A stretch of DNA of 64,000 bases, from contig JADGAZ010000002.1 in assembly GCA_015231755.1 (NCBI GenBank), positions 124,001 to 188,000 of the forward strand, read 5' to 3'. A program made the position numbers and the translations under genes. This stretch comes from Magnetococcales bacterium (GTDB lineage: Bacteria > Pseudomonadota > Magnetococcia > Magnetococcales > Magnetaquicoccaceae). This document shows positions 1 through 8,560 of the stretch, piece by piece; the first letter of the stretch is position 1; each line of letters starts with the position of its first letter. Below the pieces are notes generated by a model. It was not told the DNA's origin, made no database searches, and worked only from the letters and a program-made list of their open reading frames with translations.

Positions 1-441
1 CTGGTGGCGGGCAAACATCCGGTCAACCGATTGATCCTGAAAAAACTGCTGCTGGCACGGGGCATGGAGGTGATCGAGGCCAGTCAATGTCAGGTGGTGG
101 AGGCCATGGCCGAAGAGACCGGCCCGGCGGAGTTCGATCTGATCTGTCTGGACTGCTCCCTCTCCCCCACCGGCGGCGTGGAGGAGACCCGACGCCTGCG
201 GGCCATTCCCGGCATGGCCACGGCACCGCTTCTGCTGTTCGGCGGCGACGATCTACGGGTGCCCGGCGATCCCCCGGCGATCCAGATCCTGCCCAAGCCG
301 ATCCGCCGTTCCCAGGTGTATCAGGCGATCAATCTGGCCTTCAAGCTCCCCCTGGATGACACCACGGATCCCCTGCCCCCGGTCAACGGCGCAACAGAAC
401 CCGGAGAAACCGGCGACCCCGGAGAAACCGGCAACGCCTGA
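1..441 (+). CDS. Receiver-domain protein, C-terminal part (5' end outside window)
   Basis: The reading frame is open from the first base, so the N-terminus lies outside the window. The visible 146 residues look like a response-regulator receiver domain: a degenerate start (KHPVNRLI in place of the usual DDxxxNR), the phospho-acceptor region LICLDCSLSPTGG with a candidate Asp, and the conserved Lys in LPKPIRRSQV. A low-complexity tail rich in Pro, Gly and Thr follows. This layout is typical of the last receiver of a hybrid histidine kinase, though a free-standing regulator is possible. The acidic pocket at the start of the domain is weak, so it may be a poorly phosphorylated receiver. The next gene, purD, begins 114 bases downstream and is not functionally related. 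Confidence 0.6.
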   Translation: MVAGKHPVNRLILKKLLLARGMEVIEASQCQVVEAMAEETGPAEFDLICLDCSLSPTGGVEETRRLRAIPGMATAPLLLFGGDDLRVPGDPPAIQILPKPIRRSQVYQAINLAFKLPLDDTTDPLPPVNGATEPGETGDPGETGNA

Positions 442-554
442 AGACAAAGACTGGACTTCCTGGATTGATTTTGCTTCAATTTCAGATCCACTTCCCAACG
501 CCGCTTCCAAAAAGCACGCGGGAGGCGTTCCAACCGAGAAGAGGGCCACGAATC

Positions 555-1856
555 ATGGGCATGAAAGTATTGCTGGTCGGTAGTGGTGGCAGGGAACACG
601 CCCTGGCGTGGAAAATCGCCCAATCCCCGCTGGTGGAAACACTCTGGTGCGCGCCGGGCAATCCGGGCATCGCGGCCCACGCGATCTGCGTGAACATCCA
701 GGCCGACGCCCTGGAAGCACTGGTGGCCTTCGCGGTGGATCAGGCCATCGATCTGGTGGTGATCGGCCCCGAAGCCCCCTTGACCCTGGGATTGGCCGAC
801 TTGCTGCACGGAGTGGGCATTGCGGCCTTCGGCCCTTCCAAAGCGGCGGCGGCCCTGGAAGGCTCCAAGGCCTTCATGAAGGATCTGCTCGCCCGTCACG
901 CCATTCCCACCGCCGCCTATCGCACCTTCCGGGATCCGGAAGCGGCCTGGGCCTATATCCAGGCACAAGGCGCGCCCATCGTGCTCAAGACCTCGGGCTT
1001 GGCCGCGGGCAAGGGGGCCATCGTCTGCCAGACCCTGGCAGAAGCCAAAGAGGCCCTGGAGCGCATCATGATCCAGCGGGAGTTCGGATCCGCCGGCGAC
1101 GAAATGGTGGTGGAAGGATTCTTGCGGGGGGAAGAGGCGTCGCTGCTGGCCTTCGTGGACGGGGAACGGGTGATCCCATTGGCAGGCGCCCAGGACCACA
1201 AGGCGATCCGGGACGGGGATACCGGTCCCAACACCGGCGGCATGGGGGCCTACTCCCCGGCCCCGGCCCTGACCGACGCCCTGGTGAACCGGGCGGTGGA
1301 GGAGATCATCCTGCCCACGGTGCGGGCCATGGCCGCCGAGGGTTATCCCTACCGGGGGATCCTCTACGCGGGCCTGATGATCGACGGGGATGACCTGCAA
1401 ACCCTGGAATACAACGTGCGCTTCGGCGACCCGGAGTGTCAGCCGCTGCTGATGCGCATGCGTTCGGACATCGTGCCCTTCCTGATGGCCTGCGCCACCG
1501 GATCCCTGGCCGGCATGGCCATCGACTGGGATCCCCGCGCCGCCTTGTGCGTGGTCATGGCGGCGGAGGGCTATCCGGGCCACTATCCCAAGGGCGATGC
1601 GATCCAGGGACTGGATCAGGCCGCCGGGTTGGCTGGCGCATCCGCCGACAGCATGGTCTTTCACGCCGGCACCCGCCTGGAAAACAATCAAGTGGTCACC
1701 GCCGGAGGACGGGTGCTGGGGGTCACGGCCCTGGGACAAGGCGTGGCCGAGGCCCAACGCCGGGCCTATGAGGTGGTGCGGAGAATATCCTGGAAAGGGG
1801 TCCAGTTCCGCAGTGACATTGGCTATCGGGCCGTGGCCCGGGAACAGCAAGCTTGA
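555..1856 (+). CDS. purD: Phosphoribosylamine--glycine ligase
   Basis: GAR synthetase joins 5-phosphoribosylamine to glycine using ATP, the second step of de novo purine synthesis, in the cytoplasm. The 433-aa protein has the family length. It begins with the signature VLLVGSGGREHAL (about residues 4-16). The ATP-grasp region carries DTGPNTGGMGAYSPAP near residue 222, and the metal-binding segment NVRFGDPECQ lies near residue 286. The frame stays open upstream, but ATG 555 is chosen because the homologous region starts there and a GAAGAGGG ribosome site lies 9 bases before it; ATG 561 is also possible. purE follows 16 bases after the stop, so the two purine genes are probably co-transcribed. 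Confidence 0.96.
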   Translation: MGMKVLLVGSGGREHALAWKIAQSPLVETLWCAPGNPGIAAHAICVNIQADALEALVAFAVDQAIDLVVIGPEAPLTLGLADLLHGVGIAAFGPSKAAAALEGSKAFMKDLLARHAIPTAAYRTFRDPEAAWAYIQAQGAPIVLKTSGLAAGKGAIVCQTLAEAKEALERIMIQREFGSAGDEMVVEGFLRGEEASLLAFVDGERVIPLAGAQDHKAIRDGDTGPNTGGMGAYSPAPALTDALVNRAVEEIILPTVRAMAAEGYPYRGILYAGLMIDGDDLQTLEYNVRFGDPECQPLLMRMRSDIVPFLMACATGSLAGMAIDWDPRAALCVVMAAEGYPGHYPKGDAIQGLDQAAGLAGASADSMVFHAGTRLENNQVVTAGGRVLGVTALGQGVAEAQRRAYEVVRRISWKGVQFRSDIGYRAVAREQQA

Positions 1857-1872
1857 GGGCAACAAAAGAAAC

Positions 1873-2397
1873 ATGAACGCAGCGACTACCCCTCTGGTGG
1901 GGATTCTGATGGGATCCGACTCGGACTGGGAGGTGATGAAGGAGGCGGGCAAGGTGCTGCGCGACTTCGGCATTCCGTTTGAAATGAGCGTCACCTCCGC
2001 CCACCGCACCCCGGAACGCACCCACGACTACGCCCATTCCGCCTCTCAACGGGGGGTGCGGGTGTTGATCGTCGGGGCCGGAGCCGCCGCCCATCTGGCC
2101 GGGGTGGTGGCCTCCATCACCGATCTGCCGGTGATCGGCGTGCCCCTGTCGGCCACGGAACTGCAAGGCATGGACGCCCTGCTGGCCACGGTGCAGATGC
2201 CCGGAGGCATCCCGGTGGCCACCATGGCCATCGGCAAGGCCGGCGCCAAAAACGCGGCCCTGCTGGCGGCGCGAATTCTGGCCCTCTCCGATCCGGTTCT
2301 GGCGGAACGCTATCAGGCTTTCAAAAACCAAATGGCCGCCGAAGTGACCGCCAAACACGACGCCTTGCAAAACCGCTTGAAAGAAATCCATTTTTGA
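1873..2397 (+). CDS. purE: N5-carboxyaminoimidazole ribonucleotide mutase
   Basis: Class I PurE moves the carboxyl group of N5-CAIR to C4, giving CAIR, in purine synthesis. The 174-aa protein has the full family length and shows GSDSDWEVM near residue 15, the substrate-binding SAHRTPE near residue 42, and the glycine-rich [14 protein letters not shown] segment. It follows purD by 16 bases. The usual partner purK is not in the window. A run of eight A residues and a hairpin of the dispersed repeat family begin immediately at the stop codon. Confidence 0.96.
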   Translation: MNAATTPLVGILMGSDSDWEVMKEAGKVLRDFGIPFEMSVTSAHRTPERTHDYAHSASQRGVRVLIVGAGAAAHLAGVVASITDLPVIGVPLSATELQGMDALLATVQMPGGIPVATMAIGKAGAKNAALLAARILALSDPVLAERYQAFKNQMAAEVTAKHDALQNRLKEIHF

Positions 2398-2446
2398 AAA
2401 AAAAGAGGGGGTCTAGGGGATTCATCCCCCAGGGTTTTGACTTTCA
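2397..2446 (+). repeat. Dispersed hairpin repeat, copy 1 (short form)
   Basis: After eight A residues comes GAGGGGGTCT, then an imperfect stem AGGGGATTCATCCCCC and the tail AGGGTTTTGACTTTC. The same order of parts (A-run, GAG-S-GGGTCTGGG, hairpin, CCCAGG, TTTGACTTT) is found at 27245-27369 and at both ends of the trmL locus. It directly abuts the purE stop. On the minus strand the hairpin leads into a T-run, so it might work as a terminator in that direction. Confidence 0.75.
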
Positions 2447-2487
2447 AACCTAACATTTCCAATTTGATCACATCATCAGATCGCGCC

Positions 2488-3090
2488 ATGCTCGACGCCA
2501 TCGCCGCCTTGCACCAAGGAGAGGTGATCGGTCTGCCCACCGAAACCCTGTTCGGTCTGGCAGCCGACCCTTGGCACCCGGAAGCCGTGGCCCGTTTGAC
2601 CCGCCTGAAGGCCCGCCCCACAGACAAGGGCTTCATCCTGCTGGTGGCCAGACAAGAAGATCTGGCCTCCCTGGTGGAACCCCCCTCCCCGTTGGCGCGC
2701 TCCCTCATGGCCCGATTCTGGCCCGGCCCCCTGACCCTGGTGCTGCCGGCGCGTTCCGGCCTGCCCGACCCCATCACCGGAGGCAGTGGATCTGTGGCGG
2801 TGCGTCACTCGCCGGCCCCGGCGGTGCAAGAACTGCTCGCCCTGTGGCGTGGTCCCCTCATCTCCACCAGCGCCAACCGCGCCGGAGAGCCTCCCCCGGC
2901 CACCTCCCAAGAGGTGCGGGAGATCTGGCATTCCGAGGGGATGCTGGTCCTCGACGGCACCATCCGCCCCGACGCCCTCCCTTCCACCCTGCTCAAAATC
3001 ACCGCAAACCGGGCCACGCTGTTGCGCCACGGCGCCATCCCGCTGGAACAACTGCGGTCCTGGATTCCCGACCTGGAGGAGGCGGTGTGA
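2488..3090 (+). CDS. tsaC: Threonylcarbamoyl-AMP synthase (TsaC/Sua5/YrdC family)
   Basis: This enzyme makes L-threonylcarbamoyl-AMP from threonine, bicarbonate and ATP for t6A37 modification of ANN-decoding tRNAs. Within 200 aa the YrdC fold is shown by LPTETLFGLAADP near residue 16, the KARPTDKGF segment near residue 45 and LISTSANRAGEPPP near residue 123. It is the short YrdC type without the extra Sua5 C-terminal domain. The start is uncertain: ATG 2488 gives a sensible N-terminus, and TTG 2464 would add eight residues. Its stop overlaps the GTG of the next gene (GTGA), so it is probably translationally coupled to the HepT/MntA pair. Confidence 0.92.
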   Translation: MLDAIAALHQGEVIGLPTETLFGLAADPWHPEAVARLTRLKARPTDKGFILLVARQEDLASLVEPPSPLARSLMARFWPGPLTLVLPARSGLPDPITGGSGSVAVRHSPAPAVQELLALWRGPLISTSANRAGEPPPATSQEVREIWHSEGMLVLDGTIRPDALPSTLLKITANRATLLRHGAIPLEQLRSWIPDLEEAV

Positions 3091-3503
3091 TCGACCATGA
3101 ACAATTCCGCCTCGCGCTGATCCATCTGGAAAAACAGCTCATCAACCATCTGCATCTGCCCGACGATCAACCACCACTGATCCGGGAGGCGGTGGCCGAA
3201 TCGGTGATTCACCGCTTTGAAACCTGTTACGACGCCTTGTGGAAGGTGCTGAAACGCCATTTGCATGAAGAACTCGGCGTGCCGGACGTGCCCAACAGTC
3301 CCAAACCGATCTTGCGATTGGCCCATAAAAACGCCCTGCTCCCCTCTCCGATCGAGCAGTGGCTGCGCTACGCCGATGCCCGCACCGCCACCTCCCATGA
3401 TTACAGTGATACCAAGGCCCAACACGCCCTCACCCTGACCGGGCCGTTCCTGCGGGATGCCATCCGTCTTTACCAGACCCTAAGCGGACAAACCTGGAGA
3501 TGA
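3087..3503 (+). CDS. HEPN-domain toxin-like protein (HepT / nucleotidyltransferase substrate-binding family)
   Basis: This all-helical 138-aa protein begins at a GTG that overlaps the tsaC stop. Near residue 99 it carries RTATSHDY, which fits the RX4HXY catalytic motif of HepT-type HEPN ribonucleases. Adjacent sequence (KNALLPSPIEQWLRYADARTATSH) resembles the HI0074-like 'nucleotidyltransferase substrate-binding' family. Its stop overlaps the start of a minimal nucleotidyltransferase gene (ATGA), the standard HepT-MntA order. In the characterised systems HepT is an RNase toxin neutralised when MntA adds AMP to the Tyr of the motif; that Tyr is present here. The function is inferred from family and context. 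Confidence 0.85.
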   Translation: MIDHEQFRLALIHLEKQLINHLHLPDDQPPLIREAVAESVIHRFETCYDALWKVLKRHLHEELGVPDVPNSPKPILRLAHKNALLPSPIEQWLRYADARTATSHDYSDTKAQHALTLTGPFLRDAIRLYQTLSGQTWR

Positions 3504-3841
3504 CCACCAGCACCGCACCCCGCCTGGATCTGACCCACGACCAGCGCACCTTGCTGTTGAGCCTGCTGGCGCAGCATCTGCCCGGCGTCGAGGTCTGGGC
3601 CCACGGCTCCCGGGTCCAAAACCGGACCCGTCCCCACTCCGATCTGGATTTGATCCTCTTTGCCCAGCCGGAACAATACGATGCCGTCTCCCGCCTGATC
3701 GAAGCCTGCGAGGAGAGCCAACGGCCCTTTCGCGTCGATGCTTTGATCTGGGACCACCTGCCCCCGCGCTTCCACCCGCCGATCCTGGCCCGACACGTCA
3801 TCCTGCAATCCGGATCCTCTCCCACACTGAAAAATCTGTAG
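3500..3841 (+). CDS. Minimal nucleotidyltransferase, MntA-type antitoxin
   Basis: The 113-aa protein carries the minimal nucleotidyltransferase signature: GS at about residue 36, ten residues, then DLDL (the GSX10DXD pattern), and a later acidic residue in VDALIWD. This matches the MNT antitoxin family that AMPylates its HEPN partner. The gene overlaps the HEPN gene by four bases, so the two should be made in fixed ratio. A hairpin without a T-run (CCCGGAA 3848-3854, TTCCGGG 3866-3872) lies just after the stop. Confidence 0.87.
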   Translation: MTTSTAPRLDLTHDQRTLLLSLLAQHLPGVEVWAHGSRVQNRTRPHSDLDLILFAQPEQYDAVSRLIEACEESQRPFRVDALIWDHLPPRFHPPILARHVILQSGSSPTLKNL

Positions 3842-3962
3842 AACAAACCCGGAAAAAACATTGAATTCCGGGAGTCCCACATGGCACATTATCCGCATAT
3901 TGGACAACAGGCGTACAGTTGATGCCAGTTTTTCAAGAACGACCGCCATCCCAGGGTATCAC

Positions 3963-5804
3963 ATGTCGATTCCGCTGCCTCCGTCACACGCCCCGCACCC
4001 CCAGGAACCCGACGAATCGGCGCTGGAACACGCCATCAGGGTCGCCGATCACGTCTGGTGGGTGGGTCATCATTTTGTCGATGATCCGTTTCAATGCCAT
4101 CCCTATCTGATCGAGCACGGGGATCAATCGGTGCTGCTGGATCCCGGATCGGTGCTCACCTTTCCCACCACGTTGCGAAAAATCCAGGAGGTGGTACCCC
4201 TCTCCGCGATCCGCTACATCATCTGTCACCATCAGGATCCGGACATCACCGGCATTTTGCCCCATCTCGACACCCTGATCACCCGGGATGACGCGGTGAT
4301 CCTCAGCCACTGGCGCGCCAATGCCCTGATCAAACACCTCGGACTCCAACACCTGCCCCTGGTGTGCGTGGAGGAAATGGGCTGGAAACTGGATCTGGGG
4401 GGACGGTTGCTGCAATTCGTATTCACGCCGTATCTGCACTTCAGCGGCGCGTTCTGCACCTTTGATCCGGCCACCGGCACCTTGTTTTCCAGCGATCTGT
4501 TCGGGGGACTGTCCAGGGATACCCCTTTGTTCGCCCAGGACGAACAGGCCTTCGAGGCGATCCAGTTCTTTCACGAACACTACATGCCCAGCCAGGAGAT
4601 TCTGCGCCACGGCTTGGCCAACCTGGAAACCCTCCCCATCCGCCTGATCGCCCCCCAACACGGCTCCTTGATTCCGGAGCATCTGGTCTCTTTTGTCTTC
4701 GACCGTCTCAAGAATCTGGATTGTGGACTGTTTCTGCTCACCCGCACCAATTCCAACTTTCAGCGGCTGTCCAATCTCAACCGCATGCTGCGGGAGATGA
4801 TGCAAACCCTGATGGTCCAACGGGACTTCAGCGCCGTATCCAACCGCATTCTGGAACTGGCCAAACCCTTGATCCCGGTGATCGGACTGGAGTTCTACGC
4901 CCAGACGGAATCCGGGGATACCCTGTATCTGGCCCCGGAAAACAACTATCGGGGCACCCTGGTGGCCGCGATCCCCGCGGAGTGTCGGGTTTTTCTGGGC
5001 ATGTCGCGTCACCATTGGCAGCAGGATCATGTGGGGCCCTATCTGGTGGCCCCCTATCCCGGCAGCTCCCTCGCGCCAAGCAGAGAACCCATCGAACAGG
5101 GATTGATCCTGCCCCTGTTTTCGCCCCAGAACGACTTGGTGCAGGCCGTGGTGCTGTTCCGTCTGGCGGAAAAACTGGTGATCGATGACGAAATGGCCAA
5201 TATCCTCACCCAGTTGAGCATTCCCCTGGGGGTGGCCGTGGAGCGGGAAATCATCCTGCACATCATGGACCTGGAAAAGAAAAAAGCCTACGAACGTTCC
5301 ATCCGGGATCCTTTGACCGGACTGTTCACCCGCTATTACATGCAAGAGGCGATGAATCGGCTCTGTCGCATCCACGACCGGGATCCCCACGCCTCCATTG
5401 CCCTGCTGGCCTTCGACATCGACCATTTCAAATCGGTCAACGACACCTATGGTCACGCCATGGGGGATGTCACCTTGAAAAAGGTGGCCAACATTCTCAT
5501 CGACAGCATTCGGAGCGTGGATGTGCCGGTGCGGCTGGGGGGAGAGGAGTTCGTGATCTTTCTCATCGGCGCCCCGGAACACGTTTGCCTCGCGGTGGCG
5601 GAACGGATCCGGATGCGGGTGTCGCAACTCACCTTCGCGCCTCCGATGCACGAACGCACCATCACCATCAGTTGCGGCATTGCCCACCGCCAGACCGACG
5701 AAGCCATCGCCCACACCATGGAACGGGCCGATCTGGCCTTGTATCAAGCCAAAACCACCGGACGCAACAAAGTGGTGGTGGATCACATCGCTGCCTTGTC
5801 ATAA
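3963..5804 (+). CDS. ODP-like metallo-beta-lactamase domain fused to a GGDEF diguanylate cyclase
   Basis: This 613-aa soluble protein appears to link a di-iron sensor domain to c-di-GMP synthesis. The N-terminal beta-lactamase fold has candidate metal ligands in HHQDPD (about 88-93), the His of YLHFSGAF, the Asp of SSDLFGG (near 178) and the His of APQHG (near 231), the layout of flavodiiron/ODP-type domains. A middle region of roughly 270-430 looks GAF-like. The C-terminal GGDEF domain has an intact GGEEF (about 526), with RSVD five residues before it, the inhibitory I-site. Start ATG 3963 is chosen at the beginning of the conserved region; an in-frame upstream TTG exists. Sensing of oxygen or redox state is inferred from the ODP family. 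Confidence 0.87.
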   Translation: MSIPLPPSHAPHPQEPDESALEHAIRVADHVWWVGHHFVDDPFQCHPYLIEHGDQSVLLDPGSVLTFPTTLRKIQEVVPLSAIRYIICHHQDPDITGILPHLDTLITRDDAVILSHWRANALIKHLGLQHLPLVCVEEMGWKLDLGGRLLQFVFTPYLHFSGAFCTFDPATGTLFSSDLFGGLSRDTPLFAQDEQAFEAIQFFHEHYMPSQEILRHGLANLETLPIRLIAPQHGSLIPEHLVSFVFDRLKNLDCGLFLLTRTNSNFQRLSNLNRMLREMMQTLMVQRDFSAVSNRILELAKPLIPVIGLEFYAQTESGDTLYLAPENNYRGTLVAAIPAECRVFLGMSRHHWQQDHVGPYLVAPYPGSSLAPSREPIEQGLILPLFSPQNDLVQAVVLFRLAEKLVIDDEMANILTQLSIPLGVAVEREIILHIMDLEKKKAYERSIRDPLTGLFTRYYMQEAMNRLCRIHDRDPHASIALLAFDIDHFKSVNDTYGHAMGDVTLKKVANILIDSIRSVDVPVRLGGEEFVIFLIGAPEHVCLAVAERIRMRVSQLTFAPPMHERTITISCGIAHRQTDEAIAHTMERADLALYQAKTTGRNKVVVDHIAALS

Positions 5805-5934
5805 TCGACAACAGGCCGCATCATGAACACACCCGAGGGCACCTTGTGCCGGTTGCCCCAACCTTTGACCAACACGCCCACTCCCCAGGCAACGGGATAC
5901 CTCACGCCACCTCACTCCTTGGAAAAGCCCGGCC

Positions 5935-6861
5935 ATGTTGCAAAAATTGCGCAATCTGTTCCGTTCCCAACCCGCCCCCCCACGGGCCACCGCTTCCCTG
6001 GACCAGGCCATCCCCCTTCTCAAGGAACGGCTGCAACGACAAGAACCTTTTCAGCCCCGCATCATTCAGTTGGAAACCCGCTCCCGCTGCACCGGCCACT
6101 GTTCCTTTTGTCTGGCCTCGGTGGGCCGGGATCCCCGACCGGATCTGCTGATGAGCGAGACTCTGTTCGACAAAATCCTGGGGGAACTGGTCCAATGGGA
6201 ATTCGTCAATCGTTTGTCCTTGTACAACAACAACGAACCCCTCATGGACAAACGCATCACGGATTGGCTGCGCAAGGCCAGAAAGGCCCTGCCCCTGGCC
6301 TATCTGGAGCTGAAATCCAATGGCACCATCCTCTCCATGGACAAGATCATCGACCTGTTCGACGCGGGTCTGGACATGCTCTACATCAACGATTACCGGG
6401 ACGCGGAAGCCTTCGCCAAAGGGGAACACCGTCCCAATGTGGCCCGCATCTTGAAAGAACTGGAAGCCAGCCGCCGCTTCAAGGGTCACTTTGAGCGCAA
6501 CCATCATTTCCGACGGGTGATCGTCTCCTTGCGCAAGCAGGAAGAACACCTCAACACCCGGGCCGGCAGTTCCCCCAACCGGGATCCCCTGCCCGCGCCC
6601 TTGAACCTGCCCTGTCTGCGCCCCTTTGAACAACTGGCCATCAATCCCGCCGGACTGGTGACCCTGTGTTGCGACGATCTGCTGTTCCAGGAGCCTCTGG
6701 GGGACTTGAACCAGCAAACCCTGCCGGAAATCTGGCTTTCCAGCCCCTACGACCGGCTGCGCCTAGCCCTGCTGGAGGGCCAACGGGGCGTAAGGGTCAC
6801 TTGCTCTCACTGTGATTTTCGGGGATACTCCCACGAAATGCTGGCGGAATTGGGTGTCTGA
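5935..6861 (+). CDS. Radical SAM protein with SPASM-like C-terminus
   Basis: The 308-aa protein has the radical SAM cluster motif CTGHCSFC (about 52-59), so it should bind a [4Fe-4S] cluster and cleave S-adenosylmethionine. The C-terminal part holds further cysteines (CLRPFEQ near 227, CCDD near 245, CSHC near 290), a reduced SPASM-type auxiliary cluster domain of the kind found in enzymes acting on peptides or aminoglycosides. The substrate is unknown. Another radical SAM gene starts 37 bases downstream on the same strand, and the two probably form an operon ended by the terminator at 8491-8544. No precursor peptide gene is obvious beside it. Confidence 0.86.
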   Translation: MLQKLRNLFRSQPAPPRATASLDQAIPLLKERLQRQEPFQPRIIQLETRSRCTGHCSFCLASVGRDPRPDLLMSETLFDKILGELVQWEFVNRLSLYNNNEPLMDKRITDWLRKARKALPLAYLELKSNGTILSMDKIIDLFDAGLDMLYINDYRDAEAFAKGEHRPNVARILKELEASRRFKGHFERNHHFRRVIVSLRKQEEHLNTRAGSSPNRDPLPAPLNLPCLRPFEQLAINPAGLVTLCCDDLLFQEPLGDLNQQTLPEIWLSSPYDRLRLALLEGQRGVRVTCSHCDFRGYSHEMLAELGV

Positions 6862-6897
6862 CCTCAAGCATTCCCTCCCGCAACGGTAAACATAACC

Positions 6898-8478
6898 ATG
6901 GATATACTGCTCCTCAATCCCGAATACCGCACCCGCAACAACTATCCCTGGGGCATTCTCAATGTGGCCAGCCACCTCAAACGGGTGGAAGGGTGCGACG
7001 TGCGACTGATCGACGCCTCCCTGGACGGGGCCGATGCGGCCATGCGTCAGACGCTGGCCCTGCTGCCCCGGGTGGATGTGGTGGGAGTGGGGGCGATGTC
7101 CATCGATACCCCGTGGCTGAAAACCGTGGTGGATACAATCAAGGCGGAAAAGCCCTCCTGCCATGTCGTGGTGGGGGGTCCCCATGCCATGCTCTGCCCG
7201 GAACAGACCTGCGCTTATCCCAACATCGATTCCGTGGTCTACGGCGAAGGGGAAGCGGCCACCGCCGCCTTGCTGCGGGAACTGTCCAGCGAACAGCACG
7301 ATCTGGTACGGGTGCCCGGCCTCATCCATAAAAAAAACGGCGCACTGATCCGCAATCCAGCCGCGCCACCCGCCGGATTTTGCGATACCGCCTATGAACT
7401 CCTGGACGAACGCATTCAGGAGACCTTTGCCGATTACATTCAAGTGTTCGCCGGTCGCGGCTGCTCCTACAAGTGTTCTTTCTGCTTCAACTCCATCTGC
7501 GGCCTGAAAAAAGAAGAACGCCCCATGCCAGAAATCATGGAGGAGATCCGCGTCCTGAAACAGACTTACGGCATCAAGACCATCTATTTCCGGGACGAAA
7601 ACTTCTTCTCCGACAAGAAACGCGTCCTGGAGATGATCCGGTTGTATCGGGAGGGGGGATTCGATTTCCGCTGGCGGGCGCTGTGCCGGGCCAACTACTT
7701 TCACAAAAACTATATCGGCGAATCCCTGTTGCGGGAAATGGCGGGAATCGGCTGCGAATGTCTCAAGTTCGGCTTTGAATCCGGTTCCGAACGGATGCTC
7801 AAGGCCATCAAGAAAGGCATCAAACTGCAAAGCATCCACACCACCATCCAGGCTTTCACCCGCGTGCCGGAAGTCTCGCTGGTGACCAACTTCCTGATCG
7901 GCATGCCCGGCGAAACCCTCGAAGACTACAAACAGACCCTGGCCATGGTGGAATGGATCTACGACGTGCTGCCCTCCGCGGAAATCGTCGGTCCCCACTA
8001 CTATCGCATCTATCCGGGGGGAGAGTTGTACAATCAGATCGTCCAGATGGGCTACGCCTCCCCCGACAGTCTGGAGGGATGGGTGGCCCGTTACGAAGAT
8101 CCGGACAACCGGGGTCAGGCGGAAGGATTCGCGGATTTAGGGTTGAACTATCCCTGGATCGATCCGCGGTATCTGGACATCGCCCAGAACGCCCACTACA
8201 TGGCCAAACTGGCCAACAAACGCCAGTTGCTGGAATGGCCCCTCTACAAACGCATCCTGATGTGGCCGTTTTATTTCTCATCCCGCATGCGCATGCGTCA
8301 TGGATGGTTCAAAGGGCTGCTGTGGGAAATCACCCTGGCCCGCAAGCTCGAAAAATTCTCCATCTGGACCCTGCTGGCGGACAATGCCCTCTACGCCCGC
8401 CTGCAAGGAGCCGGATGGTATCAAAGCCTCAAAAAAACCCGTGGATTTCGTTATATGGTCAGCCGGGTGTTTCAGTGA
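6898..8478 (+). CDS. B12-binding-domain radical SAM protein
   Basis: The 526-aa protein starts with a cobalamin-binding-like Rossmann region (LLLNPEYRTRNNYPWGIL, then VVVGGPHAM and VVYGEGE), followed by the radical SAM motif CSYKCSFC near residue 189, and FGFESGSERMLKAI and NFLIGMPGETLEDY typical of the BchE/P-methyltransferase class. The helical C-terminal 120 residues are not recognised. Members of this class methylate or rearrange unactivated carbon or phosphorus. The B12-binding histidine motif (DxHxxG) is not evident, so cobalamin use is uncertain. It is the second gene of a two-gene radical SAM unit. Confidence 0.85.
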   Translation: MDILLLNPEYRTRNNYPWGILNVASHLKRVEGCDVRLIDASLDGADAAMRQTLALLPRVDVVGVGAMSIDTPWLKTVVDTIKAEKPSCHVVVGGPHAMLCPEQTCAYPNIDSVVYGEGEAATAALLRELSSEQHDLVRVPGLIHKKNGALIRNPAAPPAGFCDTAYELLDERIQETFADYIQVFAGRGCSYKCSFCFNSICGLKKEERPMPEIMEEIRVLKQTYGIKTIYFRDENFFSDKKRVLEMIRLYREGGFDFRWRALCRANYFHKNYIGESLLREMAGIGCECLKFGFESGSERMLKAIKKGIKLQSIHTTIQAFTRVPEVSLVTNFLIGMPGETLEDYKQTLAMVEWIYDVLPSAEIVGPHYYRIYPGGELYNQIVQMGYASPDSLEGWVARYEDPDNRGQAEGFADLGLNYPWIDPRYLDIAQNAHYMAKLANKRQLLEWPLYKRILMWPFYFSSRMRMRHGWFKGLLWEITLARKLEKFSIWTLLADNALYARLQGAGWYQSLKKTRGFRYMVSRVFQ

Positions 8479-8490
8479 GGGGAGGGGAAC

Positions 8491-8544
8491 AAAAAAACGC
8501 GCACGTCAGATCCCCTGATCGGATCATGGCGTGCGCGTTTTTTT
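8491..8544. terminator. Bidirectional intrinsic terminator
   Basis: A perfect 15-bp stem, AAAAAAACGCGCACG at 8491-8505 pairing with CGTGCGCGTTTTTTT at 8530-8544, encloses a 24-base loop. Both strands end in seven T. It lies between the convergent radical SAM gene (ends 8478) and glmS (ends 8561), so it can stop transcription from both sides. Confidence 0.92.
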
Positions 8545-8560
8545 AAATCGCGGATCCTGC

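Noticed and set aside
321-2021. Long open frame on the minus strand antisense to purD
   Set aside because: It is rich in His, Gly and Gln as expected from the complement of a G+C-rich gene, and the plus-strand frame has clear PurD motifs.
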